Shown in pieces: positions 56,064 to 64,000 of a stretch of 64,000 nt of DNA. The notes below the pieces were generated by a model. The model had not been told where the DNA came from. It saw only the letters and a program-made list of their open reading frames with translations, and searched no databases. The stretch spans positions 1-64,000 of the forward strand of contig PLGG01000074.1 in the NCBI GenBank assembly GCA_003138515.1, written 5' to 3'. This DNA is from Acidobacteriaceae bacterium (GTDB lineage Bacteria > Acidobacteriota > Terriglobia > Terriglobales > Acidobacteriaceae). Numbering within the stretch: the stretch's first letter is position 1; each line of letters begins with the position of its first letter. A program made the position numbers and the translations under genes.

Positions 56064-56819
56064 TTAGTGTTTGGGTTTACGGCAGTAGATGTTGGTAACA
56101 ACCGGAAAGCGCGCATCGTATTCATCCAATTCCGCGGGTTTCAGTTCTTCAAGCGCCAGTCCGAGATTGATGGCCACGACGGCTAGGCAATTGCCCTCGG
56201 CCTCCGCGACAACCGTGCAGTCTGGCCAGACGTGCTGGAGTAGTTCCCGCCATCCGTCAGGTGTATGGCGCCAGAAATCAAGACTCACCTTGTCAAGACG
56301 AAAGAGTCCCGCTGCACTCGCGAGAATCACACCGCCGGGCTTTACCACGCGAAGAACGTTGCGGAGACAAAGCTCAAGTTCGCGGAAGTGCTGGAAAGTG
56401 CAGGGAAGCAGGAAACAATCGTAGGCCTCTGACGGCACAATGTTCTCGCAATGGGCAATATCGCAGAGAAATGTGGGGTCGGAGTTTGGATCTATGTCCA
56501 CGCTATGGACAATTCGAAGATCGTGACCGTACCTGCGCGTGTAAGTGTTACGATCGATTTCCAGGACGTCCCCGGTAATGGCGGCGCGGTGCCGCTCGAA
56601 GAACCGGTCAACATAATACCGATCGACTGGTGTACCACGATCCCATCCGAAATCGTTCGAGAATGGCTTTACTCGCCGGAGATTTCCCCACCATGGAAGC
56701 CCTCGTCCTCTAGCAATACAGCGGAGACGTGTCGTCCACGCCGGTCCAAACGCCCGCATCACCTTGTTGCGAAGCGGTTCCGGTGGCGTGTTATTCCGGG
56801 AGATTTCCTTCCTTCCCAT
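56064..56819 (-). CDS. Class I SAM-dependent methyltransferase
   Basis: 251-residue methyltransferase. ATG 56819 (MGRKEISRNN) is preferred to the longer frame because GAGGG precedes it and the upstream part is unconserved-looking. The SAM site is of a divergent type: GDVLEIDRNTYTRRYG, then VHSVDIDPNSDPTF, CDIAHCENIVPSEAYDC and LRNVLRVVKPGGVILASAAG, in order for Methyltransf_11-like enzymes that accompany glycosyltransferases in such loci. Together with its GT neighbours it probably modifies a sugar; the substrate is unknown. Confidence 0.78.
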   Translation of the reverse strand: MGRKEISRNNTPPEPLRNKVMRAFGPAWTTRLRCIARGRGLPWWGNLRRVKPFSNDFGWDRGTPVDRYYVDRFFERHRAAITGDVLEIDRNTYTRRYGHDLRIVHSVDIDPNSDPTFLCDIAHCENIVPSEAYDCFLLPCTFQHFRELELCLRNVLRVVKPGGVILASAAGLFRLDKVSLDFWRHTPDGWRELLQHVWPDCTVVAEAEGNCLAVVAINLGLALEELKPAELDEYDARFPVVTNIYCRKPKH

Positions 56820-57116
56820 ACGTGAATTGTACCCTCTAAAAATGGTCATGCAATTGCGTGCCCCAGGAGAGCTGAATAGCTCCTGGGACTCCTGGGGACT
56901 ACTCTGCTCGATAATGCCGGAATCTCTTGTGGTGTACCTTGCTGATTGTGGGCCGAGTGTGACTTCAGTGTATTGGCTTGGAATGCGGCACAGCATTCTC
57001 GACAGTGCGGTAGGTTGATGTCTATCCCCTGCAGTCGGTGGTCAGCATTTTATGGGTAACCTGGAGATACAGCTCTCATAGAGCACCTGTCATAACTTCT
57101 CGTTAAAGCGATCGCC

Positions 57117-58154
57117 CTAAGTCAAAAGGCAGGCAATGATATCTCGCAGAGCATTGTGAATTCCGACTCCACCTTTTGATGCGTTCCGATACTGGCCCAT
57201 AGCGGCGCCCTGAAGCATCAGCTTAATCCGTGCCCTACGCGACAGAGCCCCGTAGTATCGGGCGCGCAGTTCCATGACATCAGCTCGTTTTGTCATCAGA
57301 TTCATCGACCGAACAAGGCGCCCAGAAGCTAATGTCGCACCTCCACCGAAGGTTTCTATGTCGCAGAGCATGCCTGACAGCAAGACGGAGTGCTTGTGAT
57401 AATATTCCTCGCTTGCCCTGTAATTCTCTGCGAGGTCAGAGGGAAAGATCCGCTTCAAAAGGGAAGTCCTGGCGCGAGGAGGCGCTTTTAGTACCTTTGT
57501 CCATGCGTGATTGGTGTCTGAATACACGCGCCACCGCATCAATACTTCGGGGATATAGAGTACCTTATCCATCCCGGTTGCGAGTTCCAGGAGCAGGACA
57601 TCATGACCGAACTCGACGTCGCCCGCCACTTCTTTATAGTTATGTGGCGCCAAGGAGCGTGAGGTCATTTCCAGAAGCGGCTTTCTGATCACAATTGCAT
57701 GGCCGGGGAAGTCGCTCTTCCGCAGGTATTTTCGAAAGCGGCGGTGGCTGGGGTAGACAACTCCCGTTGGATTGCCATCCTCGTCTACCCATTCGGCCGC
57801 ATGCGCAAGCAGAAAGGCATCTGACTCCTGGCTGGCTTGGACGATACGTGCAAGCTTTTGCGGGAGCCACTCGTCATCTTGATCGCTGAACGCTATTAGC
57901 TCTCCCTGGCACATCCGCGCAGCCTGGAGGAAGTTAGCCGTGTAGCCAAGTCGCGCGGAGTTATGGACGATAACGACTGGAAAGGGAGCCGAAAGAGAGA
58001 AAGTGTTAATGATACTTACCGTGGAGTCTGTCGATCCGTCGTCGCAAACAATTAACTCAGATGGGAGCAAGATCTGCCGGGCGAAACTATCAAGCTGCTG
58101 GCGGATAAAACGCCCTCCGTTATAGGTCGCCATTGCAATGGATATCTTTGTCAT
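57117..58154 (-). CDS. Glycosyltransferase family 2
   Basis: 345-residue GT2 enzyme of the rhamnosyltransferase-like subgroup. ISIAMATYNGGRFIRQQLDS, ELIVCDDGSTDSTVSII, LGYTANFLQAARMCQGELIAFSDQDDEW (acidic QDD motif, in part), then GHDVLLLELATGM and a C-terminal helix region. The QDDEW motif is typical of enzymes adding L-rhamnose or related deoxysugars, though specificity is not certain. It lies downstream of the wzt gene in the same direction, separated by 105 bp. Confidence 0.88.
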   Translation of the reverse strand: MTKISIAMATYNGGRFIRQQLDSFARQILLPSELIVCDDGSTDSTVSIINTFSLSAPFPVVIVHNSARLGYTANFLQAARMCQGELIAFSDQDDEWLPQKLARIVQASQESDAFLLAHAAEWVDEDGNPTGVVYPSHRRFRKYLRKSDFPGHAIVIRKPLLEMTSRSLAPHNYKEVAGDVEFGHDVLLLELATGMDKVLYIPEVLMRWRVYSDTNHAWTKVLKAPPRARTSLLKRIFPSDLAENYRASEEYYHKHSVLLSGMLCDIETFGGGATLASGRLVRSMNLMTKRADVMELRARYYGALSRRARIKLMLQGAAMGQYRNASKGGVGIHNALRDIIACLLT

Positions 58155-58259
58155 CTGAAATCTCGTTCAAGAACCGACCCGCGGGTCACGGTAGGCTGGG
58201 CCGGCAAACAAATCGCAGATCAGGCCGGGACACGGCTCCGAGCCAACACGATAGATGCA

Positions 58260-59585
58260 TCATCCGTTGCCCCGAAGGCCTGCGACAGAAACCGGAAGCG
58301 GCTCAAGCAATTCGGTTTGCCATAGTAGATTTGGCCTCAACGCGCCGGGCCATTGACCGTGGAAGGCACCGCGCAGTTCGCTGGCAGCATCGTGAATTTC
58401 GAAAACCAAAAGGTCCTCCCAATCGGCGACCACAGTGGCGCCGACGCCGTTCAAAAATACCATAAAGTGGAGTCTGTAAGTACCGTTGTTCATCAGGTCG
58501 GCAGGCACAATAAATGAGCTCCGCAGCAGACCAGCCGGAGCTGGAGATTCACGATTCTCGGCCGTGGCAAACACGCTGACACCATGCTCGTTGAATATTT
58601 CTGCCGCTAAATCCAACCGGCTGTGTGCAGCAAGCTTCCAGCATTCAAACTCCACCGCCAGCGAAGTGCGAACTGTGAGCTGGTCCGTGGGAGACCCGTC
58701 AAGTGGGCGGACACGCGCCCGATGAAGGCGGATCATGTCGTTTCCCGGCGCCGACTCAATATCGTCATGGACTACTTCTTTGAAAGCGGGCAGCCAATTC
58801 TGCGAGTAACGGGATGTTACTGCTGCAGGCAGTCCTTCCAGAACGACCCGGCCTTCGTGGAGACAGATAGCTCGAGTACACAGGCTATCGACGGCCAGCA
58901 TGTTATGGCTGACAAAAAGCACCGTCCTGCCCTGGCTCGCGGCATCTCCAATTTTGCCCAGGCACTTTTTCTGAAAAGCGGCATCGCCCACGGCCAGGAC
59001 TTCATCGACTAACAGAATTTCGGTCTCCAAATGCGCCGCAACCGCAAAGGCCAGCCGAACGTACATCCCGCTCGAGTAGTGCTTTATCGGAGTGTCTAAG
59101 AGGCGGCCACATTCTGCAAACTCCACGATCTCGTCGAACTTGCGTTCGATCTCCCGGCGGATCATGCCCAAAACTGCGCCGTTGAGGAATATATTCTCTC
59201 GACCGGTAAGTTCCGGATGGAAGCCCGCCCCGACTTCCAGCAGGCTGCCAACCCGGCCATGAATCTCCGCCTGCCCTTCCGTTGGTTTCGTGATTCGCGA
59301 GAGGATTTTGAGCAGAGTAGACTTGCCGGACGCGTTTCGCCCGATGACTCCCAGCACTTCGCCGCGGCGCACTTCCAGCGACAAATCACGCAGCGCCCAC
59401 AGGTCCCTTTCGTCGTTTGCGGGCTTGTGCCCACGCCGCGCCATCGCGCGCAATGGGGCGCGCACCATCCCGGAGATTGTTTCGCGCAGGGTGCGATAGC
59501 GCGGACGCAGGCCGATCCGATAGCGCTTGCCGATGCCATCGCAACGAATCGCGATTGGGCCGCCACTGTCAGATGAAGTCCGCAA
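58260..59585 (-). CDS. wzt: Polysaccharide ABC exporter ATP-binding protein (Wzt) with C-terminal domain
   Basis: 441-residue ATPase that drives export of lipid-linked polysaccharide with the Wzm permease. Walker A GRNASGKST (82-90; the usual N-G-A is N-A-S here), signature HYSSGMYVRL (ABC signature with Ser-Ser-Gly), Walker B ILLVDEVLAVGD (Asp194-Glu195), and switch His in FVSHN. After residue ~260 comes a beta-sandwich domain (LDLAAEIFNEHGVSVFATAE, YRLHFMVFLNGVGATVVADW), like the carbohydrate-binding domain of E. coli Wzt that recognises the finished chain end. TTG start with GAGG at 6 bp; it overlaps the wzm stop by 17 bp. Confidence 0.92.
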   Translation of the reverse strand: MRTSSDSGGPIAIRCDGIGKRYRIGLRPRYRTLRETISGMVRAPLRAMARRGHKPANDERDLWALRDLSLEVRRGEVLGVIGRNASGKSTLLKILSRITKPTEGQAEIHGRVGSLLEVGAGFHPELTGRENIFLNGAVLGMIRREIERKFDEIVEFAECGRLLDTPIKHYSSGMYVRLAFAVAAHLETEILLVDEVLAVGDAAFQKKCLGKIGDAASQGRTVLFVSHNMLAVDSLCTRAICLHEGRVVLEGLPAAVTSRYSQNWLPAFKEVVHDDIESAPGNDMIRLHRARVRPLDGSPTDQLTVRTSLAVEFECWKLAAHSRLDLAAEIFNEHGVSVFATAENRESPAPAGLLRSSFIVPADLMNNGTYRLHFMVFLNGVGATVVADWEDLLVFEIHDAASELRGAFHGQWPGALRPNLLWQTELLEPLPVSVAGLRGNG

Positions 59586-60420
59586 AGGTGTCCTCGGTTC
59601 TGCGGAAGTAGTAGAGGCCGGTCAACAACAATGCCGTGCCCGTGAAGAAGGCGAGAATGACCGACTGGGCGGGAAAAGCTCCTTGGCCGCGCAACGCCCA
59701 GCGAAAGCCCTGCAACGCCCCAACCATGGGATTCAACTCATATAGCATGCGCCAGCGCTCCGGCACTGAACTGATCGGGTACGCAACAGGAGTCGCGAAA
59801 AACCAAAATTGAACAAGAAAGTTGATCGTATAGCGAACATCGCGGAACTTGACGTTGAGCGCGGAGAGCCACAGGCCCGCGCCCAGCGACGACAAAACTA
59901 CCGGCAACACAAAGAGCGGAAACAGCGCAACGGCGCCGGTCGGCGTGATGCGAAAGTAAATGAGAAACAAAACCAGCACCAGGAGACTAATAGCAAAATC
60001 GAGCTGGCTGGCCAGGATCGCAGAAAGAGGTACAAGAAGCCGGGGGAAGTAGACCTTGGAAATCAGCCGCTCGTTGTTGACAATGCTGTTGCTGGATTCG
60101 GTGACACCCTGCGCGAAGAGCTGCCAAAGCACCATGCCCGCATAGGCGAAGACCGGGTAAGGCAGGTCGTCTGACGTCATATGAACGACACGGCCCAGAA
60201 ACGCGGCCAACGCAAGCGCAACGGCCAGCGGTTGCAGAATAGCCCACGCAACGCCGAGCGCCGTTTGCTTGTAACGGACCTTGATGTCGCGCCAGGTGAG
60301 AAAGTAGAGCAGCTCGCGATGCCGCTCGAGGTCAGCCCATCCCAGCGTCCAGGCGGAATTCGAACTCCTGATGATAGAGGTGGAAACTGCATTCGCTCGC
60401 AGGCTATCGGATGAAATCAT
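59569..60420 (-). CDS. wzm: Polysaccharide ABC exporter permease (Wzm)
   Basis: 283-residue ABC-2 type permease with six transmembrane segments. N-terminal coupling helix region ELLYFLTWRDIKVRYKQTALGVAW is diagnostic; LFAQGVTESSNSIVNNERLISKVYFPRLLVPLSA and FWFFATPVAYPISSVPERWR follow (each in part). It forms the channel for export together with Wzt, whose start overlaps it. Because flippase and polymerase-like genes exist in the same window, the locus carries parts of two export routes. A 185-bp gap to the RidA-like gene precedes it. Confidence 0.92.
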   Translation of the reverse strand: MISSDSLRANAVSTSIIRSSNSAWTLGWADLERHRELLYFLTWRDIKVRYKQTALGVAWAILQPLAVALALAAFLGRVVHMTSDDLPYPVFAYAGMVLWQLFAQGVTESSNSIVNNERLISKVYFPRLLVPLSAILASQLDFAISLLVLVLFLIYFRITPTGAVALFPLFVLPVVLSSLGAGLWLSALNVKFRDVRYTINFLVQFWFFATPVAYPISSVPERWRMLYELNPMVGALQGFRWALRGQGAFPAQSVILAFFTGTALLLTGLYYFRRTEDTFADFI

Positions 60421-60605
60421 TGCGCCGCTCGGGATGTAGCGAAACTGTTGGAATTGAACATGTTGAGTTTACTATAGAGTCGCTTGATTGAATCTTTGCG
60501 GGCTGGCGGAAAAGAGAGGGCGTGCCAGTCCGAGTTCGTTCAGTGATCGAATGCAAGCCACGATAGCAAAGGCCTGGGAGAATGGGCTTTTCGGCGTCCA
60601 TCAAT

Positions 60606-61101
60606 TCACTTAGAGCCTAGGATCGCAATCGCTTCGATCTCAACCAAGAGTTTCGGCCGGCTGAGTGTCGCTTCGATATCTGTGGACGCAGGCAGCGGGT
60701 CAAGCCCGTGCTTCCGATAAAATGCCGTTCGGACTTCGTTAAACACGTCGTAGTCGCGCTCGATATCGCGGAGATAGCACGTGGTCCGCACCACGTCGTG
60801 CCTGGTGTACCCTTCGCTGGCCGGCAGCCCGGTGATGTTTTCAAGCGTGCGCAGCACTTGTCCTCGAATATTGCCAATGTGAGCGGTACCGCCGCGCTCA
60901 TCGCTGGAAAACCTTCCTGAGATAAGCAGAATTGTCAGGTCGTTCAGATCGATTCTCATTCCGCGCGAAAAAGAGCACGGGGTTGGGATCTGCATAGGCT
61001 TCGCTGAGCACGGCCGCGTTGCTGGTGGCACGCTTCTTGATTGGCGTACGGCCGGTCTTTCCGGGAATGGTCGACTGCGCGCCCAAGTGAAAATCTCCCA
61101 T
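60606..61101 (-). pseudogene. RidA (YjgF/YER057c/UK114) family protein with a frameshift
   Basis: Two frames give one RidA-family protein of ~164 residues. From ATG 61101: MGDFHLGAQSTIPGKTGRTP, RATSNAAVLSEAYADPNPVL. A one-base excess in the A5 run at 60968-60972 shifts the frame; the second frame continues FSRGMRIDLNDLTILLISG, GGTAHIGNIRGQVLRTLENI, DVVRTTCYLRDIERDYDVFN, LVEIEAIAILG. RidA proteins deaminate reactive enamines/imines; this longer subfamily has no settled role. The shift lies in a homopolymer, so sequencing error is possible; if real, the gene is broken. It faces away from the adenylation gene to its right. Confidence 0.75.
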
Positions 61102-61324
61102 GAGTCTTATCATTCTATGGACCAACGCCCTGGGTCAATCGCTGAGTGCCGAAGGCGTTGCGGACGCCCCCGGTTGCAGAGGCTTGCGCGTTGTACTTCC
61201 CGAAGCCACTGTCGTTAGGCGGTCTCAGCATTCATTTACAATCAGAATTGTGAAACAGCTCAAAGGTCGCATAAAGCAATGCAGGCGTATCTTTTCTGCG
61301 TCGATGATCCGCGGAGCATGAGCC

Positions 61325-63979
61325 ATGCGCACCTTTTCCTGCGATGCACTCCGGGCGATCGCGCACTACGCTGAGGTCGCACCGCAAGCGCCCGCGCTCA
61401 TCGAGCCGGACGGAATAACTCTTAACTACCAAGAATTATTGGGTCATATTGAGGCCATCAGCCGCCGGCTTCGCGAAGCAGGCATTGGCCCCGGTCAAAG
61501 GGTCGTCGTCCTGCTGCCGCAGGGCGGGCTGCAGGTGCTTGCAGTCACGGGCGCGCTGAGTGAGCATGTCGCTATTCCACTTCAAAGCAGGACAACAACC
61601 GATGAGGTTGAATCGCATCTCCGTCGATTGGCCGCCTCCGCGTTGATTGTCTCTTCAGAACATGAAGCGGAAGCAAGATCGGCTGGCGAATTGGGGTTGG
61701 CTGTCGTGATTGCTCGGCTCGATCAGCCTCCCCAGGTCTGGGACTTGCGATTTGGCGCAACTCCGTTGAGTCAGGCGACTCGGCAATCAGATGCCGCTCT
61801 GTGCCTCGTTACTTCCGCCACGACCGGCCACTCTAAAGTTGTGCCCCTTACGACCGCAAACCTTGATGCCGGAATAGAGTCGAGGCGCAGGACTTTGCAT
61901 TTGACGGCTTCCGACCGTCTGCTTTTGATGACCTCGTTTTGCCACATCATTGGTGTTGAAAATGCACTTGCTCAGTTTGCAGTTGGCGGCGCTTTAATCG
62001 CCACCGGCGGATTTGATCCAGCGAGGTACCTGCATTGGCTTAACGAATTGGGGCCAACCTGGTATGACTGCGCGCCTACAGTGCATCAGGCTGCGCTTGC
62101 ACAATTAAGGAGCGCTCCTCTCGAGATGCCGGTCTCTCTTCGCTTCCTGCAATCGGCTGGAGCCCCACTTCCGGAGGAGGTCAGACAGGGACTGGAGCAG
62201 GTGTTGCAGGTCCCGGTGTTTAACGACTACGGGATGACGGAAGCCTGCCCCATCGCAGTCAATGCGTACCTGGACGGGGAACGCGTCGCGAACTCAGCAG
62301 GGCGTTCTGCCGGGCTGGAGATCGGCATCATGAGTTCTTCGGGGGACCTGCTTCAAGCGGGTGAAGAAGGCGAAATTGCTGTGCGTGGTGCGGCGGTGTT
62401 CCCGGGATATGAAGATGATGCCGCCGCGAACCGGAGCGCTTTTCTCGACGGCTGGTTCAGAACGGGAGACCTGGGCCGTCTGGATCAGGAAGGGAACCTG
62501 TTTGTTACTGGCCGCCTGAAGGAGATGATCAACCGCGGCGGGGAGAAGATTCTGCCCGGTGAAGTCGATGCGGCATTCGAGGCCCACCCCGCGGTGCTTG
62601 AGGCGGCTGCCTTTGCAGTGCCTCACCCAACATTGGGCGAAGATGTGGCTTGTGCCGTTGTGCTACTTGCTGGAACAGAGTCACAGGTGAGTGCGCGCGA
62701 GCTTCGACGCTATGCAACACAGCATTTGGCGTCGTTCAAAGTGCCGCATCGCATTCACTTCGTCGATGAGATTCCGCGCGGCGAGTTGGGCAAACCGCAG
62801 CGATGGCTGCTGACTGAGCGCCTGAGCGGCAGAAGCGCCGCTGCGCCGACGCCAGCGGAGATTTCGGAACAAATTGCGGTCAATGAACTCGTCTTTTATC
62901 TTCATGAAATCTGGGAGCGCATTCTGGACCGCGACGATCTCGGATTCGATGAGGACTTCTTCGAAGCCGGAGGCGACTCGCTGGCTGCCCTGAACATGCT
63001 CGCCGAGGTTGACCTGCGCTTCGGAAGCAAAACAAGCGCTGCAGCCGCAAGTTTTGTCGACGAGCCCACCCTCGCAAATCTTGCCAGAATTATGGGGGAT
63101 CTATCACCGCCCAGGCCGAGCCGAAGCGATTCGAGCGAGATTCAAATCTTCCCGGTCCGCGAGGGAAGTTCCGGCACGCGGCTCTTCTGCTTCCCCCCTG
63201 ACGGAGTTGAAGGCCTGTCCTTCCGCCGCATGGCGAGGCATTTGAAAGGCGAGATGGATCTATCGGTCGTGCGTCCGGCCAATGCTTGGTATGGTCGCTC
63301 GCTCTTCACATTCGAGCACACGGGTGCAGAAGCTGCGGCGCTCATTCGCCGGGCGCAGCCCCACGGTCCGTATTTCCTGAGTGGGTATTGTTTTGGAGGT
63401 GTGGTTGCCGTTGAGGCGGCCCGCCATCTTTCGCTCGAGGGTCAGGATGTTCGGGTCATCCTCATTGATACTCCAATGCCGGGATTCCCCGGTTTCTTCC
63501 GGGATGGGCGGGTTTGGATCGATGGTGCCAGGCGTCAGTGGCATCGGCTCTGGACAAGCGATCATCCGGGATTAACGCGAAATCTTCGCAGATTCTTCCG
63601 CCTTCTGCTTTGGTACGCTGTGGTTCCGCTCCGCCGATTCCTCGCCCCAGTGGAGCGTGTTTCCGCTATCCAGCGGATTCTCCAGTGGGCCCAGGCCGAT
63701 TATTTCCCATTCTACGAACGCAGTCCCGTGGATGCTTCGTTCCTCCACATTCTCAGTTTGAATGAGCTCAACGCGATTGAATCTGCTTCCCGCTTTGGCT
63801 GGAGGAAGATCGCTCGTCGCGGTATCACTGAAAGATTTGTGGCCTGCGACCATTTCAATGTCCTTCACGAGTTGAACCTGCCGGAGACCGTTAGGGTTTT
63901 GACAACATGGGACGGCGCCCACGAGTCACGCGGTCAAAACGGCCGGCCCAAGACAATGAACCCACCGGGCATCCCATGA
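61325..63979 (+). CDS. Adenylation-carrier-thioesterase protein (NRPS-like)
   Basis: 884-residue three-domain protein. Residues 1 to ~510: acyl/aryl-CoA ligase-type adenylation domain with CLVTSATTGHSKVVPLT (divergent core A3), NDYGMTEACPI (A5), GWFRTGDLG (A7), GRLKEMINRGGEKILP (A8) and ELGKPQRW (A10 Lys). Residues ~525-600: carrier protein with phosphopantetheine Ser552 in FFEAGGDSLAALN. Residues ~630-870: alpha/beta-hydrolase thioesterase whose nucleophile elbow is GYCFGG, with Cys689 instead of Ser; His843 lies in CDHFNVLHE. It would activate an acid, load it and release or transfer it, perhaps to the polysaccharide. GGAG at 61313 supports ATG 61325; the stop overlaps the next start. Confidence 0.88.
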   Translation: MRTFSCDALRAIAHYAEVAPQAPALIEPDGITLNYQELLGHIEAISRRLREAGIGPGQRVVVLLPQGGLQVLAVTGALSEHVAIPLQSRTTTDEVESHLRRLAASALIVSSEHEAEARSAGELGLAVVIARLDQPPQVWDLRFGATPLSQATRQSDAALCLVTSATTGHSKVVPLTTANLDAGIESRRRTLHLTASDRLLLMTSFCHIIGVENALAQFAVGGALIATGGFDPARYLHWLNELGPTWYDCAPTVHQAALAQLRSAPLEMPVSLRFLQSAGAPLPEEVRQGLEQVLQVPVFNDYGMTEACPIAVNAYLDGERVANSAGRSAGLEIGIMSSSGDLLQAGEEGEIAVRGAAVFPGYEDDAAANRSAFLDGWFRTGDLGRLDQEGNLFVTGRLKEMINRGGEKILPGEVDAAFEAHPAVLEAAAFAVPHPTLGEDVACAVVLLAGTESQVSARELRRYATQHLASFKVPHRIHFVDEIPRGELGKPQRWLLTERLSGRSAAAPTPAEISEQIAVNELVFYLHEIWERILDRDDLGFDEDFFEAGGDSLAALNMLAEVDLRFGSKTSAAAASFVDEPTLANLARIMGDLSPPRPSRSDSSEIQIFPVREGSSGTRLFCFPPDGVEGLSFRRMARHLKGEMDLSVVRPANAWYGRSLFTFEHTGAEAAALIRRAQPHGPYFLSGYCFGGVVAVEAARHLSLEGQDVRVILIDTPMPGFPGFFRDGRVWIDGARRQWHRLWTSDHPGLTRNLRRFFRLLLWYAVVPLRRFLAPVERVSAIQRILQWAQADYFPFYERSPVDASFLHILSLNELNAIESASRFGWRKIARRGITERFVACDHFNVLHELNLPETVRVLTTWDGAHESRGQNGRPKTMNPPGIP

Positions 63980-64000
63980 GCCGGAATCTGTGGTCAATGC
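63976..64000 (+). CDS. Start of a gene cut by the window edge
   Basis: ATG at 63976 overlaps the TGA of the adenylation-carrier-thioesterase gene (ATGA) and continues MSRNLWSM to the window end. The overlap suggests an operon partner translated by coupling. Too short to identify. Confidence 0.5.

Overview
The window looks like chromosomal DNA of a soil Acidobacteriota, probably class Terriglobia (family Acidobacteriaceae). This is inferred from the gene complement: large exopolysaccharide (EPS) locus with Wzi-like and multi-SLBB proteins, secreted caspase-like proteins, a type III polyketide synthase (PKS) pair and an OlsB/OlsA-like pair. No rRNA or tRNA was found to fix the taxon. The left part (1-23 kb) is GC-rich and compositionally even. 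From about 24 kb on, composition becomes patchier and locally AT-richer, as is usual for EPS loci.

Left region (1-16 kb): an aldo/keto reductase; ftsY; a two-gene methionine synthase (homocysteine domain, then pterin/B12/activation domains) whose junction carries a REP-like palindrome; a secreted Pro/Tyr/Gly-rich protein; an acyltransferase pair resembling OlsB/OlsA of ornithine-lipid synthesis; then, on the minus strand, a glycerate 2-kinase, a LacI-type regulator, a type III PKS and its methyltransferase, followed by what may be the remnant of the FAD oxidoreductase often found with such PKSs. An M20 peptidase and a small secreted protein follow.

Middle region (16-23 kb): four minus-strand genes for exported proteins. 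Two are caspase-like (C14) proteases with intact His/Cys dyads, one carries a duplicated ~60-residue C-terminal module and is translationally coupled to a caspase gene, and one has a Tat-like signal. They look like one functional unit of unknown purpose and are the best candidate here for an undescribed system. A ~1.2-kb stretch without recognisable genes separates them from the EPS locus.

Right region (24-64 kb): an EPS/capsule locus. It begins with a ribbon-helix-helix-like protein, a very long SLBB export protein and a Wzz-like chain-length protein. It continues with FkbM methyltransferases, a flippase, a polymerase/ligase-like membrane protein, many glycosyltransferases (GT2, GT4, GT87-like, WecB/TagA), a WcaF-like acetyltransferase and a Wzi-like outer-membrane protein. 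Sugar-nucleotide genes make GDP-L-galactose/GDP-L-gulose (GDP-mannose 3,5-epimerase) and GDP-L-fucose (Gmd plus Fcl). Farther right are a GT2-polysaccharide deacetylase fusion, a Wzm/Wzt ABC exporter and an adenylation-carrier-thioesterase protein. Components of both Wzy-type and ABC-type export therefore sit in one locus.

Three broken genes lie in this half: a truncated methyltransferase (50.7 kb), a GT39-like membrane glycosyltransferase with two frameshifts and an in-frame stop (52-52.8 kb), and a RidA-family gene with a single-base shift in a homopolymer (60.6-61.1 kb). No tRNA, rRNA, CRISPR array or complete insertion sequence was recognised.
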